Positions 1-8,430 of a stretch of 64,000 nt of DNA are shown here, one piece after another; the stretch's first letter is position 1; every line of letters begins with the position of its first letter. Source of the stretch: Streptomyces sp. PCS3-D2 (GTDB lineage: Bacteria > Actinomycetota > Actinomycetes > Streptomycetales > Streptomycetaceae). A program made the translations under genes and the position numbers. The notes beneath the pieces were generated by a model, which searched no databases, was not told the DNA's origin, and worked only from the letters and a program-made list of their open reading frames with translations. The stretch spans positions 2,229,001-2,293,000 of the forward strand of contig NZ_CP097800.1 of NCBI RefSeq assembly GCF_000612545.2, in the 5' to 3' direction.

Positions 1-103
1 CCATGGCAGCGGCCGCGGTGATGAAGATGACGTGGCCGAGGTGGTCGGGCTGGGGCGAGGATCCGCCGCCGGACGCCGGGGACTGCGCAGTACTGCTGGT
101 CAA
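1..103 (-). CDS. MFS sugar-porter transporter, N-terminal fragment (runs off left edge)
   Basis: Thirty-four codons can be read leftwards from a TTG at 103, preceded by GGAG (positions 113-110) at a normal spacing of 6 nt. The peptide has a Ser/Gly/Pro-rich start followed by DHLGHVIFITAAAAM, which I recognise as the beginning of transmembrane helix 1 of Streptomyces sugar-porter MFS proteins; in those the next residues are a GGFLFGYD-type motif, which lies outside this window. It is transcribed in the same direction as smc, 184 bp downstream of it. The assignment rests on a short but characteristic stretch. The helix-1 glycine motif cannot be checked here. Confidence 0.6.
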   Translation of the reverse strand, partial: MTSSTAQSPASGGGSSPQPDHLGHVIFITAAAAM

Positions 104-287
104 GGTGTGCTCCGTGGGGGTTTCGTCCGTCCTTACAGTGGCGCACAGTTCAAGATCGGGCACCACCCGAAGTCGGGGGACAGCGGAGCGAGCCTATTCG
201 TTCAATTTCTGAAGTCAAGGCCAGGGATGAAGCGCGCAGGAAGCACAGAGCGGCCATCTAGAATTCACTTCTTGAACTAAACGCTCG

Positions 288-3200
288 TCAGCGGAGCCGC
301 TGGCTGATGACCTTGGAGACGCCGTCGCCCTGCATCGATACGCCGTAGAGCGCGTCCGCGACCTCCATCGTCCGCTTCTGGTGGGTGATCACGATCAGCT
401 GTGAGCTCTCCTGGAGTTCCTCCATGATCCGGATCAACCGCTGCAGGTTGGTGTCGTCGAGGGCGGCCTCGACCTCGTCCATGACGTAGAACGGGCTGGG
501 GCGCGCCTTGAAGATCGACACCAGCATGGCCACGGCCGTCAGCGAACGCTCGCCGCCGGAGAGCAACGACAGGCGCTTGACCTTCTTGCCCGGCGGGCGG
601 GCCTCCACGTCCACCCCCGTCGTGAGCATGTTGTCCGGGTCGGTCAGCACCAACCTGCCCTCGCCGCCCGGGAACAAGCGCGCGAAGACCCCCTCGAATT
701 CTCGGGCGGTGTCCCGGTATGCCTCGGTGAACACCTGCTCGACTCGCTCGTCGACCTCCTTCACCACGTGAAGGAGATCGGCCCGTGTCTTACGGAGATC
801 CTCCAACTGCTCGCTGAGGAACGCGTGGCGCTCTTCCAGCGCCGCGAACTCCTCCAGGGCCAGCGGATTGACCTTGCCGAGCTGCTGGTACGCCCGTTCG
901 GCCGCCTTGAACCGCTTCTCCTGCTGCGCCCGGACGAAGGGTCCCGGCCGGTTGCGGGGGTGCTCGGGGTCCTGCGGGAGCTCCTCGCCGTCCGCCGGCG
1001 GGGACGGGGGCACCGGCTGGTCCGGACCGTACTCGGCCACGAGCGCACGGGACTCCATGCCGAACTCCTCCAGTGCCTTGGCCTCCAGGGCCTCGATGCG
1101 CAGCCGCTGCTCGGCGCCGAGGACTTCCCCGCGGTGGACGGAGTCGGTGAGTTTGTCGAGCTCGCCCTTCAGGTCGCGGCCGTCGTTGCGCGCGTCGGTG
1201 AGCTCGCGCTCACGCAGCCCCTTGGCCCGCTCGGCCAGGGCCCGCTCCTCGTCGGCCCTGCCGAGCGAGACCTCCACATGGGCGAGGAGCTGGCGGGCCC
1301 CCTCGGCCACCGCGCGGGCCACGTCCGCCTCGTGGCGCCGACGGGCCCGGCGGCGCTCGGCGCGGGCCCGGGCCTCGCGTTCGGCGCGGGCCGCCCGGTC
1401 GAGGGAATCGGCCCGGCCGGCGAGTCCCTTGACCCGCTCCTCGTGGGTACGCAGCTGGAGCCGGGCCTCCATCTCGGTCTGGCGGGCGTTGGCCCCGTCG
1501 GCCGCGAGCCGGTCCCGGCGGGAGCCGTCGGGCTCCTCCTCCACCGGCATCTCCTCGGCCACGGCGAGCCGCTCCGCGCACTCCTCGACCTCGGTCAGCG
1601 CCTGCTCCAGGGCATCCTGGGCCTTGGCCGCGGCGGCGGCGCCCCGCTCGGCCTCGCCGGCCGCGCCCTTCGCCTGCCCGGCGAGCCGCCCGAGCTGCTG
1701 AGCCACCCCGGCACGGGCCTGCTCCGCGGCCCGCCGCCGCTCGGCGAGTTCCTCGACCAGGGCGGCCGCGTCCTGCCGCCGGGACTGCGCGGCGGCCTGC
1801 GCGGCGGCAAGCTCCGTGCACCGCCCGCCCAGTACGGCCAGCTCCGCCGCAGCCTCGTCGACGGCGGCCTGCACCTCGATCAGGCTGGGCGCCCCGGCGG
1901 ATCCGCCCTGCGCGAGGTGCGCACCGAGGAGGTCGCCCCCGACGGTCACGGCCACCGCGTCGGGGCGCCGCGCGACCAGCGCCTCGGCCTCGTCGAGCGT
2001 GTCGACGACGACGTGGTCGCGCAGCACCCATGCCAGCGCCCGCCGCACCTCGGCGTCCCCGGACACCAGCGCGGCGACCGGTACGGGCGCGGTCACCGCG
2101 TCCGAAGCGGGGGCCTGGTGGGGCACCCCCGCCCCGTCCGGCACGGACGCGTGCCCGCCGCCCCCGCCCGCGCGGGCCGCGGGGACGGGCCCCGGGCCGC
2201 ACCCCTCGTCGACGGCCTCCGCCGCAGCCGTCGGCGTCACCCGTGCGCCCGGTCCGGGACGGCCCCCGTCGGCGCCGGCAGCGCCGAGCCCGCCGCCCCG
2301 GCCCGGCCGGAGGGCGGCACCGCCCGCACCCGGGAGGGCAGCACCGTCCGGCACTCCCGGATCCTCGGTCCCGCCCGGTAGGACGGCCGGTGGGGCGATC
2401 AGGAGCGTGGCACGCCCCGCGTCCGCGTCGCGCAGGTGGCGGATGGCCCCGGCCGCCGCCGACGGGGAGGCCACGGCCAGCGCGTCCGCCGCCGAGCCCA
2501 GCGCGGCGGCCACGGCGGCTTCGTACCCCGGGGTCACCGTCAGCCGCTGCGCGGCCGGCCCGAGCACGCCGGCCAGCCGCTCCCGGGCCGCGAGCAGCGC
2601 TCCGGTGCCGTCCTTGCGACGCAGCCCCAGGGCCAGCGCGTCCCGCCGGGCCGACACCGCCGCCCGGGACCGCTCCGCCGCCGCCAGCGCCTCGCGCGCG
2701 GCGCCGAGCGCGGCTTCGGCCTCCTTCAGCTCTGCCCGCGCCGCCTCGTGGTCCGTCTCCGCCGACGGGTCGTCGAGCCCGCCGACCTCCTCCGCCAGTG
2801 CCTCGTACTCGGCCTGCGCGGCTTCGGCCCGGCGCTGCGCCTCGTCCCGGGCCAGGGCGAGCCGGTCGATCTCCGCCTGGGCCGCCCCGGCCCGCGAACG
2901 GGCCGCGCCGAGCCGCCCGGTCAACCGGGCCAGCCCCTCGCGCCGGTCGGCGATGGCCCGCGCGGCGTCCCGCAGTCTGCGCTCCTCCTCGGCCAGCTCC
3001 CGCTCCAGCTCCGCACGGTGCCCGGTGGTGTCCTCCAGGGCCCGCGAGGCCGCCTCCAGAGCGGCCGTCAGCTCCGCCTCCTGCTCGCGGATCCGCTCGG
3101 CCTCCCGCTCCAGGTCCTCGGGGTCGCGGCCCCGGCGCTCCTCCTCCACGGGTGCCGTCGCGCTCTTGATCCGCGCGTCGGCGAGGGACGCGGTGCCCCG

Positions 3201-4100
3201 TACCCGTTCGGCGAGCTGCGACAGCTCGTACCAGGTCTGCTGCGCCCGCTGGAGCCGCGGCGCGAGTTCCCTGACCGCCTGCTCCAGTTCGGCCTCGCGC
3301 CGCAGTGCGTCCGCGAGGCGGGCTTCGGCGGCCTCCTTGCGCTCCTTCAGTGCCGCTTCGTCCGCGATCTCCGCTGCGAGCGCCCGCCGCAGGGCGACCA
3401 GGTCGTCGGCGAGCAGGCGCAGCCGCGCGTCGCGCAGGTCGGCCTGGATCACGGCCGCCCGTCGGGCGACCGCCGCCTGCCGCCCCAGGGGCTTGAGCTG
3501 CCTGCGCAGTTCGTCGCCGAGGTCCTGCACACGGGCGAGGTTGGCCTGCATCGCATCGAGCTTCCGCAGCGCCTTCTCCTTGCGCTTGCGGTGCTTCAGT
3601 ACGCCCGCCGCCTCCTCGATGAAGGCGCGGCGGCCCATGGGGTCGGCGTGCAGGACGGAGTCCAGCTGGCCCTGGCCGACGATGACGTGCATCTCGCGGC
3701 CGATACCGGAGTCGGAGAGCAGCTCCTGGATGTCGAGCAGTCGGCAGGTGTAACCGTTGATCTGGTACTCGCTGCTGCCGCCGCGGAACATGATCCGGGT
3801 GATGGTGACTTCGGCGTAGTCGATGGGCAGCGCGCCGTCGGAGTTGTCGATCGTCAGGGAGACCTCGGCACGCCCGAGCGGCGGGCGGCCGGTGGTCCCG
3901 GCGAAGATGACGTCCTCCATCTTCCCGCCGCGCAGGGACTTGGCCCCCTGTTCGCCCATGACCCAGGACAGCGCGTCGACGACGTTGGACTTGCCCGAGC
4001 CGTTCGGACCCACGACGCAGGTGATGCCGGGTTCGAAGCGCAGGGTGGTGGCCGAGGCGAAGGACTTGAAGCCACGCAGGGTCAGGGACTTGAGGTGCAC
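288..4100 (-). CDS. smc: Chromosome segregation ATPase Smc with an enlarged hinge
   Basis: SMC/condensin core subunit, which dimerises through its hinge and with ScpA/ScpB organises and segregates the chromosome. The 1270-residue product starts MHLKSLTLRGFKSFA. The Walker A GPNGSGKSN is at residues 31-39. Two long Ala/Arg/Glu-rich coiled-coil arms flank a hinge at about 500-735. The C-terminal head has the signature LSGGERSL and the Walker B region FYVMDEVEAALDD. Most Streptomyces Smc proteins are about 1180-1190 residues, so this one is some 80-90 residues longer. The excess lies in the hinge at about residues 573-672 (genomic 2085-2384), where a Gly/Pro/Ala low-complexity segment replaces a short loop before conserved hinge sequence resumes (HVVVDTLDEAEALV, then GGSAGAPSL). 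The reading frame is open throughout. Confidence 0.97.
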   Translation of the reverse strand: MHLKSLTLRGFKSFASATTLRFEPGITCVVGPNGSGKSNVVDALSWVMGEQGAKSLRGGKMEDVIFAGTTGRPPLGRAEVSLTIDNSDGALPIDYAEVTITRIMFRGGSSEYQINGYTCRLLDIQELLSDSGIGREMHVIVGQGQLDSVLHADPMGRRAFIEEAAGVLKHRKRKEKALRKLDAMQANLARVQDLGDELRRQLKPLGRQAAVARRAAVIQADLRDARLRLLADDLVALRRALAAEIADEAALKERKEAAEARLADALRREAELEQAVRELAPRLQRAQQTWYELSQLAERVRGTASLADARIKSATAPVEEERRGRDPEDLEREAERIREQEAELTAALEAASRALEDTTGHRAELERELAEEERRLRDAARAIADRREGLARLTGRLGAARSRAGAAQAEIDRLALARDEAQRRAEAAQAEYEALAEEVGGLDDPSAETDHEAARAELKEAEAALGAAREALAAAERSRAAVSARRDALALGLRRKDGTGALLAARERLAGVLGPAAQRLTVTPGYEAAVAAALGSAADALAVASPSAAAGAIRHLRDADAGRATLLIAPPAVLPGGTEDPGVPDGAALPGAGGAALRPGRGGGLGAAGADGGRPGPGARVTPTAAAEAVDEGCGPGPVPAARAGGGGGHASVPDGAGVPHQAPASDAVTAPVPVAALVSGDAEVRRALAWVLRDHVVVDTLDEAEALVARRPDAVAVTVGGDLLGAHLAQGGSAGAPSLIEVQAAVDEAAAELAVLGGRCTELAAAQAAAQSRRQDAAALVEELAERRRAAEQARAGVAQQLGRLAGQAKGAAGEAERGAAAAAKAQDALEQALTEVEECAERLAVAEEMPVEEEPDGSRRDRLAADGANARQTEMEARLQLRTHEERVKGLAGRADSLDRAARAEREARARAERRRARRRHEADVARAVAEGARQLLAHVEVSLGRADEERALAERAKGLRERELTDARNDGRDLKGELDKLTDSVHRGEVLGAEQRLRIEALEAKALEEFGMESRALVAEYGPDQPVPPSPPADGEELPQDPEHPRNRPGPFVRAQQEKRFKAAERAYQQLGKVNPLALEEFAALEERHAFLSEQLEDLRKTRADLLHVVKEVDERVEQVFTEAYRDTAREFEGVFARLFPGGEGRLVLTDPDNMLTTGVDVEARPPGKKVKRLSLLSGGERSLTAVAMLVSIFKARPSPFYVMDEVEAALDDTNLQRLIRIMEELQESSQLIVITHQKRTMEVADALYGVSMQGDGVSKVISQRLR

Positions 4101-4220
4101 GCCGCCGGACTCTACCTTTCACGTTCGGTTTCACCCGTGAAGGTGCAGGGCACGACTGACGTCGAAGGCATCAGGCCCCCCGCCCGGCCCTGTGGTCCCT
4201 GATGCGGAGCCCAAAGGAAG

Positions 4221-4242
4221 AAGGGACGCCGAAGCGTCCCTT
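4221..4242 (-). terminator. Hairpin after the small conserved gene
   Basis: A perfect 9-bp stem (AAGGGACGC / GCGTCCCTT) closes a 4-nt CGAA loop. It lies 44 bp downstream of the stop of the minus-strand gene at 4286-4504 and upstream of smc. There is no U-run, as is common for Streptomyces hairpin terminators. Confidence 0.6.
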
Positions 4243-4285
4243 GCAGATCATGCCGGGCTGGATTCGAGCGACGAGTGAGCGCGGA

Positions 4286-4504
4286 TCAGGTGAGCGCAGG
4301 CTCCGCCTGGGGTACGTCGATGTCGATGCTGTCCAGCAGCGAGTCTCCGTCGTGCTGAGCGGCGGCCGCGTTCAGCGCGTCATTTTCGGACTGAATCCGT
4401 ACGAGCTCGGACTCGAGGTCCTGGACGCGCTGCTGAAGCCGTCGCATCTCGGCGAGGAGTCGCGGGTCGGAACCGCCGACGTAACCGAGAAGCGCCTTTG
4501 CCAT
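4286..4504 (-). CDS. Small conserved actinobacterial protein (72 aa)
   Basis: The product is 72 residues beginning MAKALLGYVGGSDPRLLAEM, followed by a predicted coiled-coil helix (about residues 15-45, heptads of Leu with Arg/Gln/Glu) and an acidic tail. The start at 4504 is chosen over an upstream in-frame ATG because GGAGGA lies about 9 nt before it (4519-4514) and the recognisable conserved sequence begins here. I recognise it as a conserved small Streptomyces protein found beside smc and acylphosphatase, but I know of no function. The helix suggests an oligomer or adaptor, which is inference only. Confidence 0.85.
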   Translation of the reverse strand: MAKALLGYVGGSDPRLLAEMRRLQQRVQDLESELVRIQSENDALNAAAAQHDGDSLLDSIDIDVPQAEPALT

Positions 4505-4852
4505 GATGGATGGTCCTCCACACTGAGTGACCGACCGAAGCGGTGTGGGTCGTGAGGGAATCGCACCCGCGGATGTCCGGCAGCGACGGTCAGTCACTGC
4601 GCTTACTACTGCCAGCACTGCCAAACAGCTCAGGTGCGCGGGGCTTCCAGCGTCTCACCAAAAAGTTTGACGGTCAACACGATCACGCCCCGTATCGGCG
4701 GGCAGCCCGGCCCTCGCAAGGGGCGTGGAGATCATCCTTGTCTCCGAGCCTTCCATGGATCGCCCCCGCCGGCAACGCGTCGACGGCGAATGCCCAGTTC
4801 CGACCGGGTCCGGGCGATCAGAGATGTGATGAGTTCATGATCAGTCGATCCC

Positions 4853-5134
4853 TCACCGCATCCCGAACCCGTCGTAGCCACCGCGCGGTGTGCCCCAGAT
4901 CTCTGTCACCCCGTCCACCCGGCCGGGCGTGTCGGGGGAGCGCAGCCAGTCCAGCAGCCGGTGGCAATTCTCACGTTGACCTTCGGCCACCACCTGCACC
5001 CGCCCGTCGTCGAGGTTGAGGGCGAAGCCGACCATCCCGCCGATCTCCATGGCGTTCTCCCTGGTGAACCAGCGGAATCCCACTCCCTGCACCCGGCCGC
5101 GCACCCAGGCGGTCAGGCGGACGTCTTCATTCAT
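4853..5134 (-). CDS. acyP: Acylphosphatase
   Basis: A 93-residue acylphosphatase, which hydrolyses carboxyl-phosphate bonds such as acetyl phosphate and carbamoyl phosphate. The family signature [11 protein letters not shown] (residues 13-23) contains the catalytic arginine of the phosphate-binding loop. The second conserved region is [13 protein letters not shown] (about residues 40-52) with its essential asparagine. Length and domain are typical. It is a single-gene unit between the small smc-adjacent gene and the secreted CAP protein, and about 350 bp without genes separate it from the former. The start ATG at 5134 gives the usual short N-terminus. Confidence 0.95.
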   Translation of the reverse strand: MNEDVRLTAWVRGRVQGVGFRWFTRENAMEIGGMVGFALNLDDGRVQVVAEGQRENCHRLLDWLRSPDTPGRVDGVTEIWGTPRGGYDGFGMR

Positions 5135-5215
5135 GCGTGAACGCTAACCGGGCGCGAACTTTCCGGTCACATCGCCCCCAGCGCCCCATGGCGTACAGTC
5201 GCGCACCAATGAACT

Positions 5216-5229
5216 CACCCATTTGGGTG
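5216..5229. promoter_or_regulatory. Palindrome upstream of the CAP-domain gene
   Basis: CACCCA-TT-TGGGTG is a perfect 6-bp inverted repeat, 43 bp upstream of the CAP-domain start and in the divergent promoter region shared with acyP. It is a candidate operator; no regulator is implied by the neighbours. Confidence 0.35.
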
Positions 5230-5272
5230 GGTAAGGGACGATCTTGATCCGGCCAGGAAGGGCACGACACCG

Positions 5273-6268
5273 ATGGGACGTCACGGACTCCACGCCGCGC
5301 CGCGCCGCGGCGGCAAGCACGGCACCGCCCTGCGCACCGGCCTGCTGGGGGTCTCGGTGGCCGTCGCCCTCGGCACCGCGGCCGTCACCACCGGCATGGT
5401 GCCGGTCGGCGCCTCGTTCCCCTATGTGGGTGTCAGCGGTACGGAAGCCACCGCCGCGAAGACCGGCGCGGCCCAGGCCGCGCCGGACCCCGACGCCCCT
5501 TCCGTGATCGACCGGCAGGGCGGCCTCGCGAGCCTGTCCGGCCGCGGCGCGGCGACCAGCGGCGCACCCACCGCCCCCGCGACCCCGGCGGCCCCGTCCT
5601 CCGCGCCGGCCTCGCCCTCCCCGTCGGACTCCCCCTCGGTTTCGGCACCGCCGACCCGCTCCGAGCCTGCTCCGCCGAAGGCCTCCTCCGGCGCCGTCCC
5701 GCCGTCCGCCTCGCCGAGCACCACAGGCCGGACCCCGGCCGCACCGACGCCCGCCCCGGAGCGGACCCAGGCGCCGGCACCCGCCGCGCCGACCCCGACC
5801 CCCACCCCGACGGCGACCCCGACCGCGACCGCGCAGGCACCCACGGCGCCGGCGCCCGCAGCCACCGCGACCCGGCCGAGCCTCGACACCCACTCCGCCG
5901 AGGAGGCGGCCGTGGTGACCCTGGTGAACGAGGAGCGCGCCCGGGCGGGCTGCGGCCCGGTCCGCGCCAACCCACCACTGGCGGCCCTGGCCGGCGCCTT
6001 TAGCCAGGACATGGCCAACCGCGGCTTCTTCGGCCACGAGGACCCCGACGGCAACACCCCCTGGGACCGCGCCGCCGCGGCAGGCCTCTCGGGCCTCGGC
6101 GGCGAGAACATAGCCCGCGGCCAGGGCGACGCGGAGTCCGTGATGAACGCCTGGATGAACAGCCCGGAGCACAGGGCGAACATCCTCAACTGCGAGTTCC
6201 GCAGGCTGGGTGTCGGCGCCCACTTCGCCGCCGGCGGGCCTTGGTGGACCCAGGATTTCGGCCTCTGA
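5273..6268 (+). CDS. Secreted CAP/SCP-domain protein with a Pro/Ala/Ser/Thr linker
   Basis: A 331-residue extracytoplasmic protein. The N-terminus is basic (RRGGKHG), followed by a hydrophobic segment (about residues 22-45) that acts as signal peptide or anchor. A long Pro/Ala/Ser/Thr linker (about 75-205) follows, then a C-terminal CAP domain (about 210-331) with LVNEERARAGC, a GFFGHEDPDG histidine motif, the CAP signature SPEHRANILN and the terminal WWTQDFG. CAP proteins are secreted and bind lipids, glycans or proteins; the function here is not deducible. AGGAAGG precedes the ATG by about 11 nt. The linker resembles cell-wall-spanning stalks. Confidence 0.9.
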   Translation: MGRHGLHAAPRRGGKHGTALRTGLLGVSVAVALGTAAVTTGMVPVGASFPYVGVSGTEATAAKTGAAQAAPDPDAPSVIDRQGGLASLSGRGAATSGAPTAPATPAAPSSAPASPSPSDSPSVSAPPTRSEPAPPKASSGAVPPSASPSTTGRTPAAPTPAPERTQAPAPAAPTPTPTPTATPTATAQAPTAPAPAATATRPSLDTHSAEEAAVVTLVNEERARAGCGPVRANPPLAALAGAFSQDMANRGFFGHEDPDGNTPWDRAAAAGLSGLGGENIARGQGDAESVMNAWMNSPEHRANILNCEFRRLGVGAHFAAGGPWWTQDFGL

Positions 6269-6331
6269 CCCGACCCTGCGGGGCGGGACGGCGGGGCGGC
6301 CGACTCCGCGGGGATCAGGCCTCCGGGGGGA

Positions 6332-6943
6332 TCAGACGGACGCGGCGGCCAGGGCCGCGCGGCCCGCGACGACGACACGGGTGTGCTCGGCCACCCGGCG
6401 GCCCAGGTGCTCCGCGGTCGCGATGTCGGCCTTGTGGACGGCGTCCGCACCCTCGTCGGAGTTGGACTGGGCGGCCGCGCCGGAGAAGAAGCCCAGGCGG
6501 TTGAGGTCGTTCTCGGAGGCCGTGCTGGCGTTCCAGCCCGGCTTCAGGCCCAGGTTGACCCAGTTCATGCCGTGCTGTGCGGCCAGCACCTGGAAGAACT
6601 GCAGCGTGTGCAGCTTGTCGCCGCTCTTCGAGGCGGAGTTGGTGAAGCCCGCCGCGAGCTTGTCCTGCCAGGCGTCACCGAACCAGCGCTTCGAGGAGGC
6701 CTCGGCGAAGGCGTGGAAGGCACCCGAAGCGGTGCCCATGTACGTCGGGGAACCGAAGACGATCGCGTCGGAGGCGTCGAGCAGCTCCCACTGCGCGTCG
6801 TCGATCTCGTCGACCTTGATCAGGTGGACGGTCGCCCCGGCCTCGACGGCGCCGTTGCGGACCGCCTCGGCGACGACGGCGGTGTGGCCGTAGCCGGAGT
6901 GGTAGGCGATCGCGACGACGGGGGTGTGCGTGGTACCGGACAA
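6332..6943 (-). CDS. Flavodoxin-like NAD(P)H:quinone reductase, WrbA-type
   Basis: A 203-residue FMN-binding flavodoxin-fold oxidoreductase. The FMN phosphate loop is YHSGYGHTAVVAEA near the N-terminus, the second FMN loop is FGSPTYMGTASGAFHAF, and LGFFSGA follows further on. The start is TTG at 6943 because AGGAGA lies about 8 nt before it and the conserved sequence begins right after; an ATG at 7012 would add 23 unrelated residues. It diverges from an HxlR regulator 125 bp away, a very common pairing in which the regulator controls the reductase, often in response to quinones or aldehydes. Members reduce quinones by two electrons; the exact substrate is unknown. Confidence 0.88.
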   Translation of the reverse strand: MSGTTHTPVVAIAYHSGYGHTAVVAEAVRNGAVEAGATVHLIKVDEIDDAQWELLDASDAIVFGSPTYMGTASGAFHAFAEASSKRWFGDAWQDKLAAGFTNSASKSGDKLHTLQFFQVLAAQHGMNWVNLGLKPGWNASTASENDLNRLGFFSGAAAQSNSDEGADAVHKADIATAEHLGRRVAEHTRVVVAGRAALAAASV

Positions 6944-7011
6944 GGCTGATCTCTCCTTCGGAAAGGCGTCCGCCGCAGCACGGGACGTGCCGCGACGGAA
7001 GAAGAGAATCA

Positions 7012-7043
7012 CTAACTTTCAGAAAGCGCAACCTGTCAGTTAG
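7012..7043. promoter_or_regulatory. Inverted repeat between the reductase and hxlR
   Basis: CTAACT (7012-7017) and AGTTAG (7038-7043) form an inverted repeat with a 20-bp spacer in the divergent intergenic region. Spaced half-sites like this fit HxlR/DUF24 dimers. It is the best operator candidate for the adjacent regulator on both genes. Confidence 0.45.
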
Positions 7044-7056
7044 CACTGGCTGCGGG

Positions 7057-7062
7057 TACGCT
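7057..7062 (+). promoter_or_regulatory. -10 element of a likely leaderless hxlR transcript
   Basis: TACGCT lies exactly 6 nt before the ATG at 7069, with a TGTCAG-like -35 about 17 bp upstream, and there is no Shine-Dalgarno sequence. This geometry puts the transcription start on the A of the ATG. Confidence 0.4.
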
Positions 7063-7068
7063 TGCCCC

Positions 7069-7473
7069 ATGGAGACCCCTGTCTGTACCGAAGCCGAGCA
7101 CGGCGACCTGCCGTTCGACGTGTTCGCCCGCTCCTGCCCGTCCCGCGAGACGCTGGAACACGTCACCGGCCGCTGGGGCAGCCTCACCGTGGGCGCCCTG
7201 CGCGAGGGACCGGTCCGCTTCAACGAGCTGCGCCGCCGGGTGGACGGCGTGAGCGAGAAGATGCTGTCGCAGACCCTGCACGCGCTGGAGCGCGACGGAA
7301 TCGTCCACCGCGAGGCCCAGCCGACCAACCCGCCGCGCGTGGACTACGAACTGACCCCCCTCGGCGTCGAGGTGGCCGACCGCCTCCTGGCCCTCATCCA
7401 CCACCTGGAGGGGAGCATGCCGGCGGTGCTGTCCGCCCGCGACTCCTACGACGCGGCCCGCGGCGGGCGCTGA
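7069..7473 (+). CDS. HxlR-family transcriptional regulator
   Basis: A 134-residue winged-helix protein of the HxlR (DUF24) family. The early [15 protein letters not shown] carries the characteristic N-terminal cysteine (redox- or aldehyde-sensing in relatives such as YodB/HypR) followed by the first helix. [21 protein letters not shown] is the recognition helix region, and the wing ends near [14 protein letters not shown]. It is divergent from the WrbA-like reductase. Its 3' end overlaps the mutM 3' end on the other strand by 28 bp. There is no ribosome-binding site before the ATG, consistent with leaderless expression. Confidence 0.92.
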   Translation: METPVCTEAEHGDLPFDVFARSCPSRETLEHVTGRWGSLTVGALREGPVRFNELRRRVDGVSEKMLSQTLHALERDGIVHREAQPTNPPRVDYELTPLGVEVADRLLALIHHLEGSMPAVLSARDSYDAARGGR

Positions 7474-8315
7474 CAGCGCGGGCAGAAGTAGCTCGACCTG
7501 TTCATCCAGGGCCTGCGCCGCATCGGGGTGCCACAGCGGCGGCAGGGTTCGTCCTCGCGTCCGTAGGCGTCGAGCGACCGATCGAAGTACCCCGACTGCC
7601 CGTTCACGTTGACGTACAGGCTGTCGAAACTCGTGCCTCCCACGGCGAGGGCCGCGTTCATGACGTCGCGGACGTGACCGAGGAGTTCCGCGCTCCGGGG
7701 GCGCGTGAGGTTCGCCGTCGGGCGCTCGTAGTGCAGCTTCGAGCGCCACAGCGCCTCGTCCGCGTAGATGTTGCCGACCCCGCTGATCAGCGACTGGTCC
7801 AGCAGCGCCCGCTTGACGGTGGTCCGCCTGGCGCGCAGCGCGAGGTGGTAGGCCGCCTCGTCGAACAGCGGGTCCAGGGGATCGCGCGCGATGTGCGCGA
7901 TGACGTCGGGCAGACCCTCGGCGCTGTCGGCGACGGTCTCGTGCAGCGACAGACCGCCGAAGGTCCGCTGGTCCACGAAGCGCAGCTCCGTCCCGGCGTC
8001 GTCCCCGAAGCGCAGCCGGATCCGCAGGTGCTTCTCGTCGGGAGCGTCCTCGGGCTGGACGAGCAACTGGCCGCTCATGCCCAGATGCCCGAGCACCGAC
8101 AGGTCGCGCCCCGCCAGCGGCAGCCACAGGTACTTCCCGCGCCGCTGCGGCACCCCGAGGGTCTCCCCCCTCAGGCGGGCCGCGAAGTCGGCACCGCCGC
8201 CCGGATGGCGCCTCACCGCACGCGGGTGCAGGACCTCGACGGCCTCGACGGTCCGTCCGGCGACCCAGCGCTCCAGCCCCCGCCGTACGACTTCGACTTC
8301 GGGCAGCTCAGGCAC
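7446..8315 (-). CDS. mutM: Formamidopyrimidine-DNA glycosylase MutM/Fpg
   Basis: A bifunctional DNA glycosylase/AP lyase that removes 8-oxoguanine and formamidopyrimidines. The 289-residue product starts with the invariant PELPEVE (catalytic Pro2 and Glu3 after Met removal) and has the RGKYLWLPL lysine loop. The helix-two-turn-helix includes [13 protein letters not shown]. The C-terminal zinc finger has cysteines near 258, 261, 278 and 281 (CRRC and CPRC). The start is the GTG at 8315, with GGAGG 7 nt upstream; longer upstream reading would destroy the N-terminal catalytic proline. The gene follows rnc in the same direction. Confidence 0.96.
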   Translation of the reverse strand: MPELPEVEVVRRGLERWVAGRTVEAVEVLHPRAVRRHPGGGADFAARLRGETLGVPQRRGKYLWLPLAGRDLSVLGHLGMSGQLLVQPEDAPDEKHLRIRLRFGDDAGTELRFVDQRTFGGLSLHETVADSAEGLPDVIAHIARDPLDPLFDEAAYHLALRARRTTVKRALLDQSLISGVGNIYADEALWRSKLHYERPTANLTRPRSAELLGHVRDVMNAALAVGGTSFDSLYVNVNGQSGYFDRSLDAYGREDEPCRRCGTPMRRRPWMNRSSYFCPRCQRPPRAAS

Positions 8316-8381
8316 GGGGAACCTCCGGTGGATGCGGATCTGGGCGCTGCCGCGAGCGTACCGGCCGTCCGGGAACGGCAA

Positions 8382-8410
8382 CGCCCGCCCCTGCAGCGCA
8401 GGGGCGGGCG
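8382..8410 (-). terminator. GC-rich hairpin between rnc and mutM
   Basis: A perfect 12-bp stem (CGCCCGCCCCTG / CAGGGGCGGGCG) with a 5-nt loop sits 20 bp after the rnc stop and 66 bp before mutM. It probably terminates or attenuates rnc-to-mutM readthrough, or stabilises a 3' end. Confidence 0.6.
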
Positions 8411-8430
8411 AGGAGATGCCCGAAGGAAGG

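Noticed and set aside
768-3753. Long plus-strand ORFs (537, 645 and 379 codons) opposite smc
   Set aside because: They are antisense shadows created by high-GC codon bias. Their translations are Arg/Ala/Pro-rich with no domain, and smc on the other strand is unequivocal.
4221-4242. Considered as a transfer-type repeat or attachment site
   Set aside because: It is a simple hairpin at a gene end with no direct-repeat partner in the window.
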